Origin: Perkinsus marinus ATCC 50983
Taxonomy: Eukaryota; Perkinsozoa; Perkinsida; Perkinsidae
DNA length: 64,000 nt
Reading direction: 5' to 3'
Assembly: GCF_000006405.1 (NCBI RefSeq)
Contig: NW_003203663.1
Coordinates: 20,312-84,311 of the forward strand
Shown piece after piece: positions 21,716-32,112 of this stretch (positions within the stretch are counted from its first letter, which is position 1; every line of letters starts with the position of its first letter). The notes under the pieces were generated by a model. That model did no database searches, had not been told where the DNA came from, and was given only the letters and a program-made list of their open reading frames with translations. The position numbers were made by a program, and so were the translations under genes.

Positions 21716-23474
21716 CTAAACAGGAGCAAACTTGGACAATACCCTCAAAGCCTGAAACACATACCTGTGGACATCATTATAAATTTGAGATTGTTGTTTT
21801 TGTTGGTGATATTCCCCTGCATAGTGAGCCTGCTCTCTGCTGCCTTGGACTGGCTAAAGCCCCACACCATCACCCCCTTCTGAATAACCTCACCCTACCG
21901 GCTGCTCTTGCCCTCGATTCATACCCGCCCCCACCATATGTTCATATCCTATTATAAGAGGCCTTGGCTCCTGCGAAGGAGCCTAATCCATACCACACCT
22001 TTCCCACATCATCACAAACTTAGCACCTGCTGCGCCACCTGACCTTGCTCTTGTCCATACCCTTGACCATCAGGATGCTGCATGACCCCCCGCAGAGGGG
22101 CCATGCCAACATGCCCAGTAAGAGGCGGCCGAACATCCTCTTGATACCCACGACCCTCAGGCTGTACACGAGTAGCCCACTCCAACCCGCAAGCCAAGTG
22201 CCATTACCTGCCCTCTAGGGTACTGATCGGGGTAAGTATCCTCATACCCTTCCGGTTGCTGATGCTGCTGCGGACTATCACCCTCCACATGTCGCTCCTG
22301 ATCCAAGACGTAAGTCAGGCGGTAGTCCTGATTTGCATCACCCTGGTCAACCCTTCCTCCGGAGCAACAACAGCATTCAGCATCGAATCTCGCCCTCCGT
22401 TCCTTTGCTGTTGCAACTGCGGACGATAGCTCCCTCTATAATGAAGTCCCTACCTTATGCTGGAGCATGGTCCACTCCTGTTTTAGATGTTCCAGACTGG
22501 GCTGTTGATCCAGTGCCAGGCCGTTACCAGCCAACAGCTCTTTTCCTATACCTGTTGGAGCCCGCCAATGAGGCTATGAACGTCCGAAGCTACACTACCT
22601 TGTGTATAGGGAGCGCACGCCTGAGCTTGTTGCTGGCCCGAAGCCTTACCATGCGAGGAGGTGCCCTGGTCTTGGAACATAGGTAGGAGATCCGTCGCAT
22701 TACCACGGGTCCTGATAGACAATGGATGCCAACCTCAACACTGCTTTCCTGCGCACCTCTCCTCCGGATGCCCATCACCCAGGTTCAAATCCTCCCGGCA
22801 GGACCCCTTGCCCTTACCGCCCTTATACGCCCCTTTGCCATCATCAAACGTGCCTCTACTTCCTTTATCATCCCCTCCCTCGCCACAGTTCTCACGCCTC
22901 CCTTTCCATTCACTATAGCCGTTAATTATGGGACTAGGGGCTGAGCCCTTGGGGGCCACAGGGACAGAGTTGCCACCCCTGGAAGAGAAAACCACCATTG
23001 CAAGGCAATCAACTGTGAATGCACACAGTCGGCACCTTCCCCTCCAAGTGCTCGGTCCACTAGGAGAGGATTGTTGGACCGATGGGGTCGTCGTCGGCAT
23101 CTTGGGACTAACACGATGAGCAACACGTGTGGTATGTGTTCCGAGCACGACCTTACAATAGCAAGCAGTTTCTAGTTACAAAAATCAAACATCCGCGCAA
23201 ATCGTCGAGAAGAAAACCGTCTCAGCATCAGTCTAATCCACCGCATTAGAAAATTTCTCACTACAACGTCATGGTATATACCATAAACCAGAAGAAATTT
23301 GAACACTTGATTTTCCCCAGATGCTACCCGTGACGTCAGTACTACCACTAACGACCACCCCGATTGAGCGTACATGTTGTGGTTATACTGGCAGGCCATC
23401 CATTGGGAACAGTGTCCGGTCTCTCTAAGCTCCGGACATATCACACGAGACCGATGGATACTCGGTGCTGCCAT
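21716..23474 (-). CDS. CCCH zinc-finger, Gly/Lys- and Gln-rich RNA-binding protein
   Basis: Likely mRNA-binding regulator. Exon 1 (23356-23474) begins MAAPSIHRSRVICPELRETG and contains C-x8-C-x5-C-x3-H, the exact spacing of TTP-type CCCH fingers. A 248-bp intron in phase 2 leads to an exon at 23107. The following exon carries GGDDKGSRGTFDDGKGAYKG and other Gly/Lys repeats, then many Gln-rich exons: QGTSSHGKASGQQQAQA, DQERHVEGDSPQQHQQPEGY, HPDGQGYGQEQGQVAQQ, EYHQQKQQSQIYNDVHRYVF. The frame ends ALRVLSKFAPV at a TAG (21716-21718). Only one finger is seen, whereas many relatives have two. Gln-rich tails often mediate granule assembly (inference). The TAG stop lies in TGCTCCTGTTTAG, which also looks like a 3' splice site for the gene that starts 8 bp downstream. 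Confidence 0.75.
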
Positions 23475-23593
23475 GGCAAAAACTGATTACCCCATTAAAC
23501 GAGAACTTGAACCCAACACATTCATGATCAACCTGTGCAAAGCACCACACCCTTCCCATGCCCCACATCACTCTACTATCACAGCAACTACGC

Positions 23594-26500
23594 CTAAGAG
23601 CTGGGCCTCAACCAGATAGGACCGCCACTGCTATTCGAGAAGCGTATGTCTATGATGCTCCCAAAGACTAGGGAAATGATGGCCGACAGCTTCACTAGAA
23701 TATTCAGGCTAGGCCCCGAGGTGTCTTTCAGTGGATCCCCTACAGTGTCGCCTGTCACAGCGTGCTTATGTGCAGCGCTGCCTTTGCCGTGTTCAGGGCC
23801 GAGACCACCGGACTCGATAAACCTGCCCAAGACGTAAAACAACCCAGGATGTGCGTCCCTACTTCTTAGCATTGTCCCATGCCCCGCCAGTATTGGACAT
23901 AGAGATGGCCATCTGCACTCCAGAACTGAGCGCCCCAACGAGAAGGCCAGCAGTAGCATTCTTCCCACACAGTATACCAAACACCAGAGGAGATAAGATC
24001 ACCAATGCCCCGGGTAAGATCATCTCCTTCAGGCTGGCCGAAGTTGAGATTGATATACAGCGTGTGTAACTGACAAGCACAGCAGCGTTGGCTTCATCCT
24101 CTTCCCCATAGAGGGGCCAATGACATCCTCAACCCCATGACCAATGGGAAAAGTGTATACCATGGTCACCTTGAAAGCAGTGTGAGGAAATATGCACATG
24201 GCCAACTACATGCGTCGGTGACAATATGAAAATTTTGAGGGAATTCCGGTTGGTTCCTGTATACTTCTACCAGAATTCGCAAGCAAACTTTTGTAATTAG
24301 TGGAGAAACTCCCGAGCTCAGCTGCGAAAGTGCGACCGTATATTCCAATACAGCCTCCAACAGCACTCTAACCTACTCAGGGGGTGCCTCGCCGTTGATG
24401 ATCTTAGGGAACTGCCTCATACACTCGTCCACCATGTCCGTAGCGGCCTTCCCCACGGACTTCATAGTCAGCGCCGAGAAGGCATACGGCATCATAGCGC
24501 CGTACAATATCCCAGCAAAGGTCCACGCATTCAATACATTAACCTACATACCACTCCTTTTCCACATCACGGTTAAGACCCCCCACCTTGTCAATATTAG
24601 CCCTAGTGCAGAAGGCGCCGAACAAGGCCAATGCCACCAAGGCCGCGCCCCCTATCGCAAACCCCTTACCTACTGCAGCTGTGGTATTGCCAGCAGCATC
24701 CAAGGCGTCTGTCCGTCGCCTGTTCAGTACACTGGCCATCCTCAAAGGCACCAACGCCTTCCTACCTGATAGATGGGCCGAGATTAGACATCTCAGCTAT
24801 CCCTCCAGCATTGTCAGCTATTGGGCCGTAGGCATCTATTGCCAGCCCTACACATAATGTAGAAAGCATACCTAAGCAGAGGCAACAGTAGAGAGTGAGT
24901 AGTCACGGCAGTCCTCACCTAGGGCAGCCAAGGCGATCCCGTACATACCACAGAACTCATGTGACACCAGTATGGTGACACTGAGGGCCAGGACGGGCAC
25001 GATAGTAGAGAGGTAACTAAGACGTGTTCCCAATACAGCAGCCGTGTCACCATGCAACGTATCACCCCAGAGCCAGGCCGTATATGATGCCAGTAGCGGC
25101 AGAGGTCCTTTGACTGCGAGCTATGTCCCTCACTGGGCCGTAGCTATGACTCGTGAAGTACCTATGATAGCATGTGGCTTCCTGATACCACACCATGCCT
25201 ACTCTGTGACCAACCCCACGAGGAGACCCGACCATAGGCCCATTATAACCGATACCATACAGGCGTACCTTACAAGGATAGTCATGCCTGGATAAAGAGG
25301 ATACCCCCTCCCCACTACTACCATTGGACCATCTTCCCTGCATCTTCCTCCTTAAGACTCCGAGGCAGCAAAGGAGACCGAATACCAACCATGAACTCTT
25401 GTGGTAAACACACGTAGGAGAGACCAACAATAGCTGGTGTCATCAACAAGGTCGAGACGAACAGTAAGGCCCTGATCACACCTAACCCAATGTCCACCCA
25501 AGAACCCTTCGCTACTACTTCAATGACCGTTCAATGCATTCAATGTCCTTAACAGGCGTGATAAGAGGGACCATTAGTACTGTTATCCAGCTCACAAATA
25601 TACCTAGTATGATACCATTATCACAGGAAGCAGAGCTATACAGTAGTCTCACCCAAGGAGGAGATTAGCAACGGGTACATTATCGGGGCTTCGTAGATAT
25701 CAAGATGAGATAATGTAGAACTGAAACAACCCCTTTTAAAGGCCGTCTTGTAAGATTTACGCACTTCCCAATCAGTACGAAAGCAGCACATGTCGCCTCA
25801 GCGAAGGAGCCGAACAAGTCAGCGCCCATGCCGGCGATATCGCCAACGTTGTCACCTGTAAACAGAGCAGGGCCCTACGGGACAATAAGACTCCTACTAA
25901 ACCTACCAACATTATCTGCGATACATGCCGGGTTGCGCGGGTCGTCCTCGTCCATACCATACTCATTTTTCCCTACCATAACACGAGCACATTATTCCTA
26001 TGCTCGAAAAGCAGTAGTACCGCTTAGATCCGCCCCGACATCCGCTGCCTTAGTATAGATACCTCCGCCGACTCGAGCGAAGAGGGCTATAGAGGAGCCT
26101 CCTAAACCGTACCTTACCCCAATAAGGAAGTACCCCAGTTGACCACGAGAAACAACAATAGCATTGCAACTACCCAGCAAGGGCCTCAAATAGTATGCTC
26201 GGTCCGTCATAGCTGTTCCCTGAATTCTCAAACTTCATTACCGTATTAAGCAGTGCAATAAGGGCGAAAACAGTGAGTACCCCAAGACTGAAAAAACAGC
26301 GTGGACCACGTCTAGGTGTTGGCCCTATTACCTCACTAGGGTGAAGCCCATCACTGACCCTCCTCGTATAGCTACCTCATAGCCCTTTCGCAGGCTCTTC
26401 CAACATTCATGAGCAGTACGGACCTTTAGGAGACTGCAAGGAAGGTGGGTCTAGTATAAGGACTACTTACGTTGCAGAAGACTGCGGTCCGCATGCCTAT

Positions 26501-27024
26501 GAAGCCCGCGAGGCAGCTAGTTATGGCGCCGACCAAAAAGGACAGAGCCGCGAACCAGCTGGTGATAACTCCAATAACGATACCAAATACTATAACGTAG
26601 ACAAAAAGGTACCTGGTTGAAAATTCCAAGGCGGAGCGAAGCTAGTGCCGGCCTACTTGTACTCCTCTATTAGGAAGGCAGTGGCTCCGTCGGCAATATG
26701 AGCACTAACTTCCCTCATCATCTTGAGGGACTTATCAACGGCATTGGACTTCCCCAGTAAAGGCGAGTCCCTGATAGGCACCTCCCCGTATAGTCCCCGG
26801 ATTGGCCCATGGCACTACCCGTCCGTTGAGGCCCCCGAGTCCATAGCAGATTCAGAGGAGTAGTTAACGCCGCTACCATCAATAGGCAACTTGTATAATC
26901 GTGTTATCTGATAATGACTCAGTTCTGATACTCTAATAGTGAGCTAATGCACCTCTATGATGCCCCAGGACAGGCCAAGGCAAGAGGGTGCTACGACGAG
27001 GAGGATGACGCCCCAAAGGGGCAT
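23594..27024 (-). CDS. Membrane-bound proton-translocating pyrophosphatase (H+-PPase)
   Basis: Polytopic enzyme of vacuole or acidocalcisome membranes that couples PPi hydrolysis to H+ pumping. Many exons show the family's motifs in order: an N-terminal segment [80 protein letters not shown] with the PPi-binding [114 protein letters not shown]. The GNTTAA sequence, Ala rather than Lys, is the signature of the K+-dependent type I enzymes (family knowledge). A MITE copy lies in the 307-bp intron 24070-24376. The last codons after VFGSI may be mis-spliced. The start Met at 27024 follows a TTTTCACAG acceptor. Confidence 0.93.
24178..24352 (+). mobile_element. MITE-like element, copy 3, in an H+-PPase intron
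   Basis: About 175 bp, from CAGTGTGAGGAAATATGCAC to TATATTCCAATACAG. It matches copies 1 and 2 and lies wholly inside the 307-bp intron whose boundaries (24070-24376, phase 2) are fixed by the conserved protein sequence PPDYTRC. The rest of the intron is about 130 bp, so removal would leave a more typical size. Antisense to the host gene in plus-strand terms, as for copy 1. Confidence 0.85.
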
Positions 27025-27076
27025 CAAGTAGGATCCAGGCTCTACATTCAGACCCGGGATAACCTGTGAAAATGTG

Positions 27077-27099
27077 AGCGTCACGCGCCACGAAATTAC
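27077..27099 (+). repeat. 23-bp sequence shared exactly with 38835-38857
   Basis: The 23 bases starting AGCGTCACGCG and ending GAAATTAC recur without mismatch, in the same plus-strand orientation, inside the first intron of the proteasome beta-3 gene. Here they form the 5' portion of a GT...AG segment on the minus strand just upstream of the H+-PPase start. Confidence 0.85.
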
Positions 27100-27378
27100 C
27101 AAACCATTAGTACATCTCCAATGGTGGGGCCTCTAGTGGAGGGATCGGCCTTCACCCCCGTCTTGGTCCCCTCCGCGATGGCAAGTATCTGCGGAATACA
27201 CTGAGATAGGCTCCGGGCTCTTTGGGAGGGCTCACTTGAAGAGAGAGAATGAGTCTAATGATATCGATCACTTTAGACCAAGAACTGTCATGCATTCCCA
27301 AAAGATGGCTGCCAACAGTGAGTTCATTCTGTATGGGTCGCCGCCGCCAGCCGAGCAAAACCCAAGTCGCGCTTAGTC

Positions 27379-27417
27379 GTGGGCGCGCGCTATATTAAGT
27401 ATTTTAGCGCGCGCCAC
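27379..27417. repeat. GC-rich hairpin in the divergent promoter
   Basis: Arms of 13-14 bp rich in GCGC, around a spacer of 12 bp containing TATTAAGTATTT. Pairing is perfect except for one extra G. The position midway between divergent genes suggests a shared regulatory site; this is inference. Confidence 0.6.
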
Positions 27418-27630
27418 GTGATTCACTTATGGTCACCGCTTGGGGCACGAATAGCATGTCGATACTGTTATGGGTCATTGCAGATGAAAGCGCACTGGCT
27501 TGAACGAACCATCCTGTGAACTCAGTCGAACTCAACTGATAGTAAATGCTGCGGTCCTGGGCCGCATGGAAAGCTATTTAAGACATACATGTTTTCACTA
27601 GAATTACGGCGGTCCATATTAGTTGTTGCC

Positions 27631-29830
27631 ATGCCTACTGCTCCTCCTGCTAAGCAGACTAAGGAGCTCACAAAGGCGGATATAGACACTATAGTGGCGA
27701 AGGGCGACCTCCGAGCCGCCAGACGGTAAGACACCCGCGTGTCCGTTGCGGTACGATGCCTGACCATTTAGGCTTCTTGCTATCGAAGGCGATGTGCCCT
27801 TATCTACAGTGGCCACTAGGCTCAAGGCGGCTCTGAGGACATGTTGTGTGTATAAAGTGAAGGCTGGTGGGCTGGTCTATACTAAACACAGCAGTGACGC
27901 CTCCTTGGACCAGTACTGGAAGGCCCTGCAGTCTATGCTGGAACAGCTGCTACAGTCGCAGTCCGAACAGGCCATCACGCTGGGCACCCGACTCATGGTG
28001 GAAGCCATCAAGTCGGAGCGCGATATAGCACAGAGCTTCCCTACGGAGCTTTTACAGTCAACTCTACTGTCAATTATCGTTAACGTCTATGACCCCGACT
28101 ATGCCGCTGCTGTCTTCATTGGGGAGCTCGCCAACACTCACTGGGATGTCTACACTCGAGTACTGTCCTACCTGAGGTTGGTATGCACCGCATTGGCTGG
28201 AGTCGAGACTAGCAATACTCGACCTGTAATAGCAGCAGTGGAGGCCTCTGGTGTGGACCAGGAGGAGATTCTAGAGAGGATCTATACGCTGTTGGAGGCC
28301 TATGCCCCTCCATCCAAAGGCATATGCCAGACCGAGCCTCTCGATACGGTGGGCAAGGCGGCCTGCAAGGGTGTTGTCAGCTTACGGAAGGCGTTCCAGG
28401 AGGCGTGGTAGTAGAATGAGATAAATCAATAGGTGGGAGTTTGTGTTTGTATAGGTTGGCATTCCTCCGTTTGGACCTGTCATCGGACCTCATGCGTTTG
28501 GTCCTACGTCACTTGCCTAGTAATGTGCTCCCTTACTTACCTTCACCGCAGTACTTGGGTGACTTCTACTTCAAGGTAGGTCGGCGAGATGGATGCCTGG
28601 CCTAGGAGTCCTTCAGGCCTTCGATGGCAGCGACACTACAGAGGATACCACCAACAGTGTGCTGGCCCTAAGTGGTTTGTTCTACCTCCTCACCCAAGCT
28701 AATATTGGAGATCCATCGTAGTGTTGGGAACTTCGAACTCTCTCTCCCTGTTAAACCCGAATACTAGCTCGCTGGGGCTCAAGTGGCATCTCCAACTCGT
28801 CTCGTTTAGTGAGTATACTGCTCCTCAATGTATGAAATGTTTTTGGCAATTACGATGGGGTATTATGATACGAGTATGACATGTTGGGGAGTTGCTATCG
28901 TAGGTACATAGACAATAGTCTATCAGCCTTCTACTCGCGACTCTACGCCCTGCTCACGCCAGCTACACTCGTCTTACCGTACCGCCATCGTTTCCTTCGA
29001 CTGCTGCTCTTGGCTTTAAAGTCGCCCATGCTACCCGGAAGCAGTGTTGCTGCTTTTGCTAAGAAGCTGCTACGCTGTGCTATGCTGGTGAGGGGTCTTA
29101 AACCTTTGATGATATCTTGTGAATACGCCGAACTGCTGAGTGGTAGGTGTTGTGGCTCCTCAGGTGCGGTCTCACAGCGTGGTGATGTGGCTAGTCACGG
29201 CAGCGTATACGATAATGCAGAGGAACCCAGCATCATGTAGGGGCCTGGTACATGACCAGGGAGAAGCCTCTCGGAAGGAGGTTGAGGGAGCAGGTGAGAA
29301 TCAGCGGTGCCCTTATCGTAAAAAGAGGTTACATGGTAGAGGCGAGGTTTGAGGAGGATCCATGGAAGGACGAGATGAGCCTTGATGAAGCAGTGAAGGT
29401 CCGTTGGGAATCTCTAGTCGCGATGATAATATCATGTTGTATTTAGATAATACCGTTGACGTCACTGTGGGAGCTACAGTGCCTTATGAGGCACCACTCG
29501 CCTTCCGTGTATCGCCTTGCTCAGCTGTAGGTTAAGTGGGGCTGCTGCTTGCCGTAGTACATTCTGTGTGGGCAGATTCCGTACTAACATGTTCGCGGAG
29601 ACTGCCAAGAGGATATCGCCAGATGACATGCTCGTTGTGACGGACAAAGAGCTGTTTGACCGAGAAGTGAACTACCAGTGCAAACGAGGCCGTAGGGGGT
29701 TCTTGTGGGGTTACGTGGGGGGAGGTCTTTGATGTCAGGAGTAGCCCCGCCTGCGGCTATCGGCTTCATAAGAGATGAGGTCCAGCCGATTTACCAAGCT
29801 GCCGATGAGGTATTCGCACAGTTCAGATGA
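27631..29830 (+). CDS. NOC4: Nucleolar complex protein 4 (NOC4/NOC4L) homologue
   Basis: Ribosome biogenesis factor of the CBF/MAK21 family needed for 40S maturation with Nop14 (family knowledge). Exon 1 begins MPTAPPAKQTKELTKADIDT and joins the main exon across a 46-bp intron. Later exons read LAFLRLDLSSDLMRLVLRHL, LPSPQYLGDFYF, NSVLALSGLFYLLTQANI, FYSRLYALLTPATL with YRHRFLRLLLLALKSPMLPG, then SVAAFAKKLLRCAM, FEEDPWKDEMSLDEAVKVRW with WESL, and KELFDREVNYQCKRGRVAPP. These follow the human NOC4L order DLYKKVL..LP.M..P.L..DFL, LALNGLF.L, FY.KLY.LL, LPA.LVAAFAKRLARLAL, DPYD..E..P..S.ALESSLWEL and YE.FERDL. The last intron, GTAGGG...GATGTCAG, joins phase 1 to give a stop at 29828-29830. The Met at 27631 is the first in frame. 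Confidence 0.87.
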
Positions 29831-30258
29831 ACTTAGTAACAAGGTCGAAGTATACTACGTAAAAGTTTCCTCATTGCCATTACTGGGGTAGTCTCGTTGA
29901 GTGTGTTACATTGTAATGAGGAGAGGAGGAGGAGTACTAGGAGTTGGGGTGTTGGTAGGGAATTGCTGCTCTGTCCAGTAAGGGAGCATTATGAACTCGG
30001 AGGTCATAACGCAGTAGTAATTCAGAATTCCACACTGGTATTATGTCTAGTCATGGGCATGCTGCCTCGGCGAGCTCAGGGTGGGGAAGGATGGTAGTAA
30101 CAGCAAGACACCTCACGAAATAGAAACTTCGCTTGATGTAATGAGCCTGAGCATGCTATCTAGACGTGAATGCTCAGGGTGCCCAGGTCGTTTGTTGCCA
30201 CCCTAAACCTGTTAGGTATTTTTCAAGGGTAATGATATCTTTGCAGTGTTTTCAAGAC

Positions 30259-31591
30259 ATGTCCAATCGCCGTGCTGTGAGTGTAAAAGTACACCCCCTG
30301 GTTTTGCTCAACATCTCGGACCACATCACTCGGGTATCCTATGCAGGTCAGTCGGTCAGTGCAGTGCGGGGCTTCCTAATAGGGCATTGTGATGGTGCCG
30401 ACATTGTCATCACCAATAGCTTCCAATGTGTAACGGATGAGATGGTATGTGTTCAGCACGCATGCACACGGATTCGACAGTATGGTGAGATTTTCCCCAA
30501 CTCCACCCCTGTTGGATGGTATTCGGTGGCGGCTGGTGGTCCGCCTTCAAATGAGGTACATGCCTTTATGGAGGGCATCGTTGGTGATGAAGGGGCCGAG
30601 TCTTTGGTCGCACTAGTGGTCCGGTCTGATAATGAGATGGCTTGGTTGAGTAAGGAGAGCGAGACGTTGCCGATCCAAGCCTATGAGAAGAGTGTTGATG
30701 GTAGTTTCATAGAATTGGATGTGAGGGTGTGTATGGAGGATGAGGCTGAGAACATCGCGGTATCACATGTGTCGAAGAATGCTAAACAGGCTAGTGCTGC
30801 TGGTACGTATGAGCATGTCGTGGAGCCGACACTGGGTGCCATCGCTATGCTCAACAAGAAGGTCGAATCGTTGTTGGAGTATATAAGAGCTGTCCAACGT
30901 CAGGAGGTGAGGTCCTCGTAGAGTGTTGGAATATATGCTACCTTCCCCAGCTGAACTCAGGAGTTTCTTTTACTAACGATGGGAGTCTACATCCGAATCG
31001 TGGCAGAAACGGGCAGGAATGAAGAGAAATTTCCCGAAGTTTCCTCGGAATTTCCATATTGTCACCAACATATGCGGTTGGCCATGTGCATATTTCCCAA
31101 CACTCTCCTCAAAGGTTGATTGTTTACTCGTCCTGCGTGTGTTCGTGATTCGGTATGCGAGCCTAGTCCGTTGGCTGCATGCAATGTCGTCCCCAAATGG
31201 ATGCCATTCTGTGATCGTATGGCACATGTCTGAATCTTCTGGTTACACCTATGCGTGACGCATAGGTAGACGCGAACAAGTAGACGCATAATGCGTCTAC
31301 TTGTTCGCTTGCTTGGATTCGACTTGGTTTCTGTCATCTCACGGCTGCCTTCAGGTAGAAGCCTCTCGACCTCTACTGCGATCGATATCGGCCATATGCG
31401 ACCAGCTGACGGCAATGTCGCGGGCAGGCCAGGAGGGTACTGCTTTACGAGCACATTGGGATAGAGTTATAGAGGACTCCATGACGGTGGCATTAGCTGC
31501 TGAAGGCACGGCTAACATCGCTGAGTTTTGTGCGACTGTGGACACGAGACGTATAGCTGCTGCACGGGCCCCTAAGGCTTTAGATTCGTAA
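30259..31591 (+). CDS. CSN6: COP9 signalosome subunit 6 (CSN6, MPN- domain)
   Basis: Non-catalytic MPN subunit of the COP9 signalosome, which removes NEDD8 from cullins. Exon 1 (30259-30906) begins MSNRRAVSVKVHPLVLLNIS and continues VRGFLIGHCDGADIVITNSF. Then come GWYSVAAGGPPSNEVHAFME, a segment corresponding to VFES..D, ELDVRVCMEDEAENIAVSHV and MLNKKVESLLEYIRAVQ. Exon 2 (31355-31591) supplies the C-terminal helices, AICDQLTAMSRAGQ and SMTVALAAEGTANIAEF. No JAMM H-x-H...D metal site is present, as expected for CSN6. The 448-bp intron (30907-31354, phase 0) is unusually long for this window because it carries MITE copy 4 and two perfect hairpins. An upstream in-frame Met at 30166 is less likely. 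Confidence 0.88.
30921..31107 (-). mobile_element. MITE-like element, copy 4, in the CSN6 intron
   Basis: About 187 bp with the clearest terminal inverted repeats of the family: GAGTGTTGGAATATATG at the left end and CATATTTCCCAACACTC at the right. The interior contains CCAGCTGAACTCAGGAGTTTC and TTTCCATATTGTCACCAACA, inverted relative to copies 1-3. It lies in an intron of a plus-strand gene, so its orientation relative to transcription is the same as that of copies 1 and 3 in minus-strand genes. Confidence 0.85.
31246..31315. repeat. Two perfect hairpins in the CSN6 intron
   Basis: CCTATGCGT and ACGCATAGG face each other with one base between, at about 31248-31266. Beside it, GCGAACAAGTAGACGCAT and ATGCGTCTACTTGTTCGC form an 18-bp perfect inverted repeat with a single-base loop at about 31273-31309. 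Both share the GCGT/ACGC word GATGCGTC. They are in the 448-bp intron and could be the remains of a foldback transposon. Confidence 0.85.
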
Positions 31592-32112
31592 AAGAGTGTA
31601 CTGTTTCTTAGCACTCTTTGCTTGTGGGGTTCATAGTACCACACCAATCTCAACTCGTGTCATGTCCCAGCATGCCTCTTCATCATGTATAGGTGTTTAG
31701 TAGCATGGAGAGCAGTCTTCCACGCATACGATACCTCACGTAGTTTTACATGCATTTCGTGCATTTGTGTGAAATATGTCGGCGCATTGACGATGACTAA
31801 TGCGCCTAAGCGACGATAGGTTACCAGTGACAACATTTTGCTATGAAGTTGGTTGTAGGAAGTAGCCTTAGTAAGACCACTATTTACAATGAACTTATGT
31901 TAGGTTGCCTTACGTGGATTGTGATGGCTGATTTTCGGTTTTCTGCTCAGTCGAAGTACCGCCTTACAGCACACTTTCCAGTTTCTATTGTCGCTGTTTT
32001 TGTGCAAGAAGTAATTCTCCACCGACTACCAGCCCTCGTTATTATGTCTCGGTTCTCAATGAATGTAGCCTTTTATTACATCTGTGGCCATTCCTAGTTG
32101 CTTCGGAGGTCA
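31592..32112. other. Intergenic region CSN6 to TPR-like gene
   Basis: AT-rich and without a supported exon. An open frame at 31843-32097 has hydrophobic residues but no motif and no neighbouring splice sites that extend it. It probably contains the CSN6 3' UTR and the next gene's promoter. Confidence 0.45.

Larger units (their letters stand above)
27025..27630. promoter_or_regulatory. Divergent region between H+-PPase and NOC4
   Basis: About 600 bp separates the two opposite start codons. A 36-bp GT...AG segment at 27064-27099 on the minus strand could be a 5' UTR intron of the H+-PPase gene. Near the middle is a GC-rich hairpin at 27379-27417, with arms GTGGGCGCGCGCTA and TAGCGCGCGCCAC, set in AT-rich DNA. 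Open frames on the minus strand at 27152-27358 and 27522-27767 show no recognisable motif. The bidirectional promoter role is inferred from gene orientation. Confidence 0.45.

Noticed and set aside
22780-22800. GGTTCAAATCC resembling a tRNA B box
   Set aside because: No five-base T stem, no A box and no cloverleaf; it is antisense to a coding exon of the CCCH gene.
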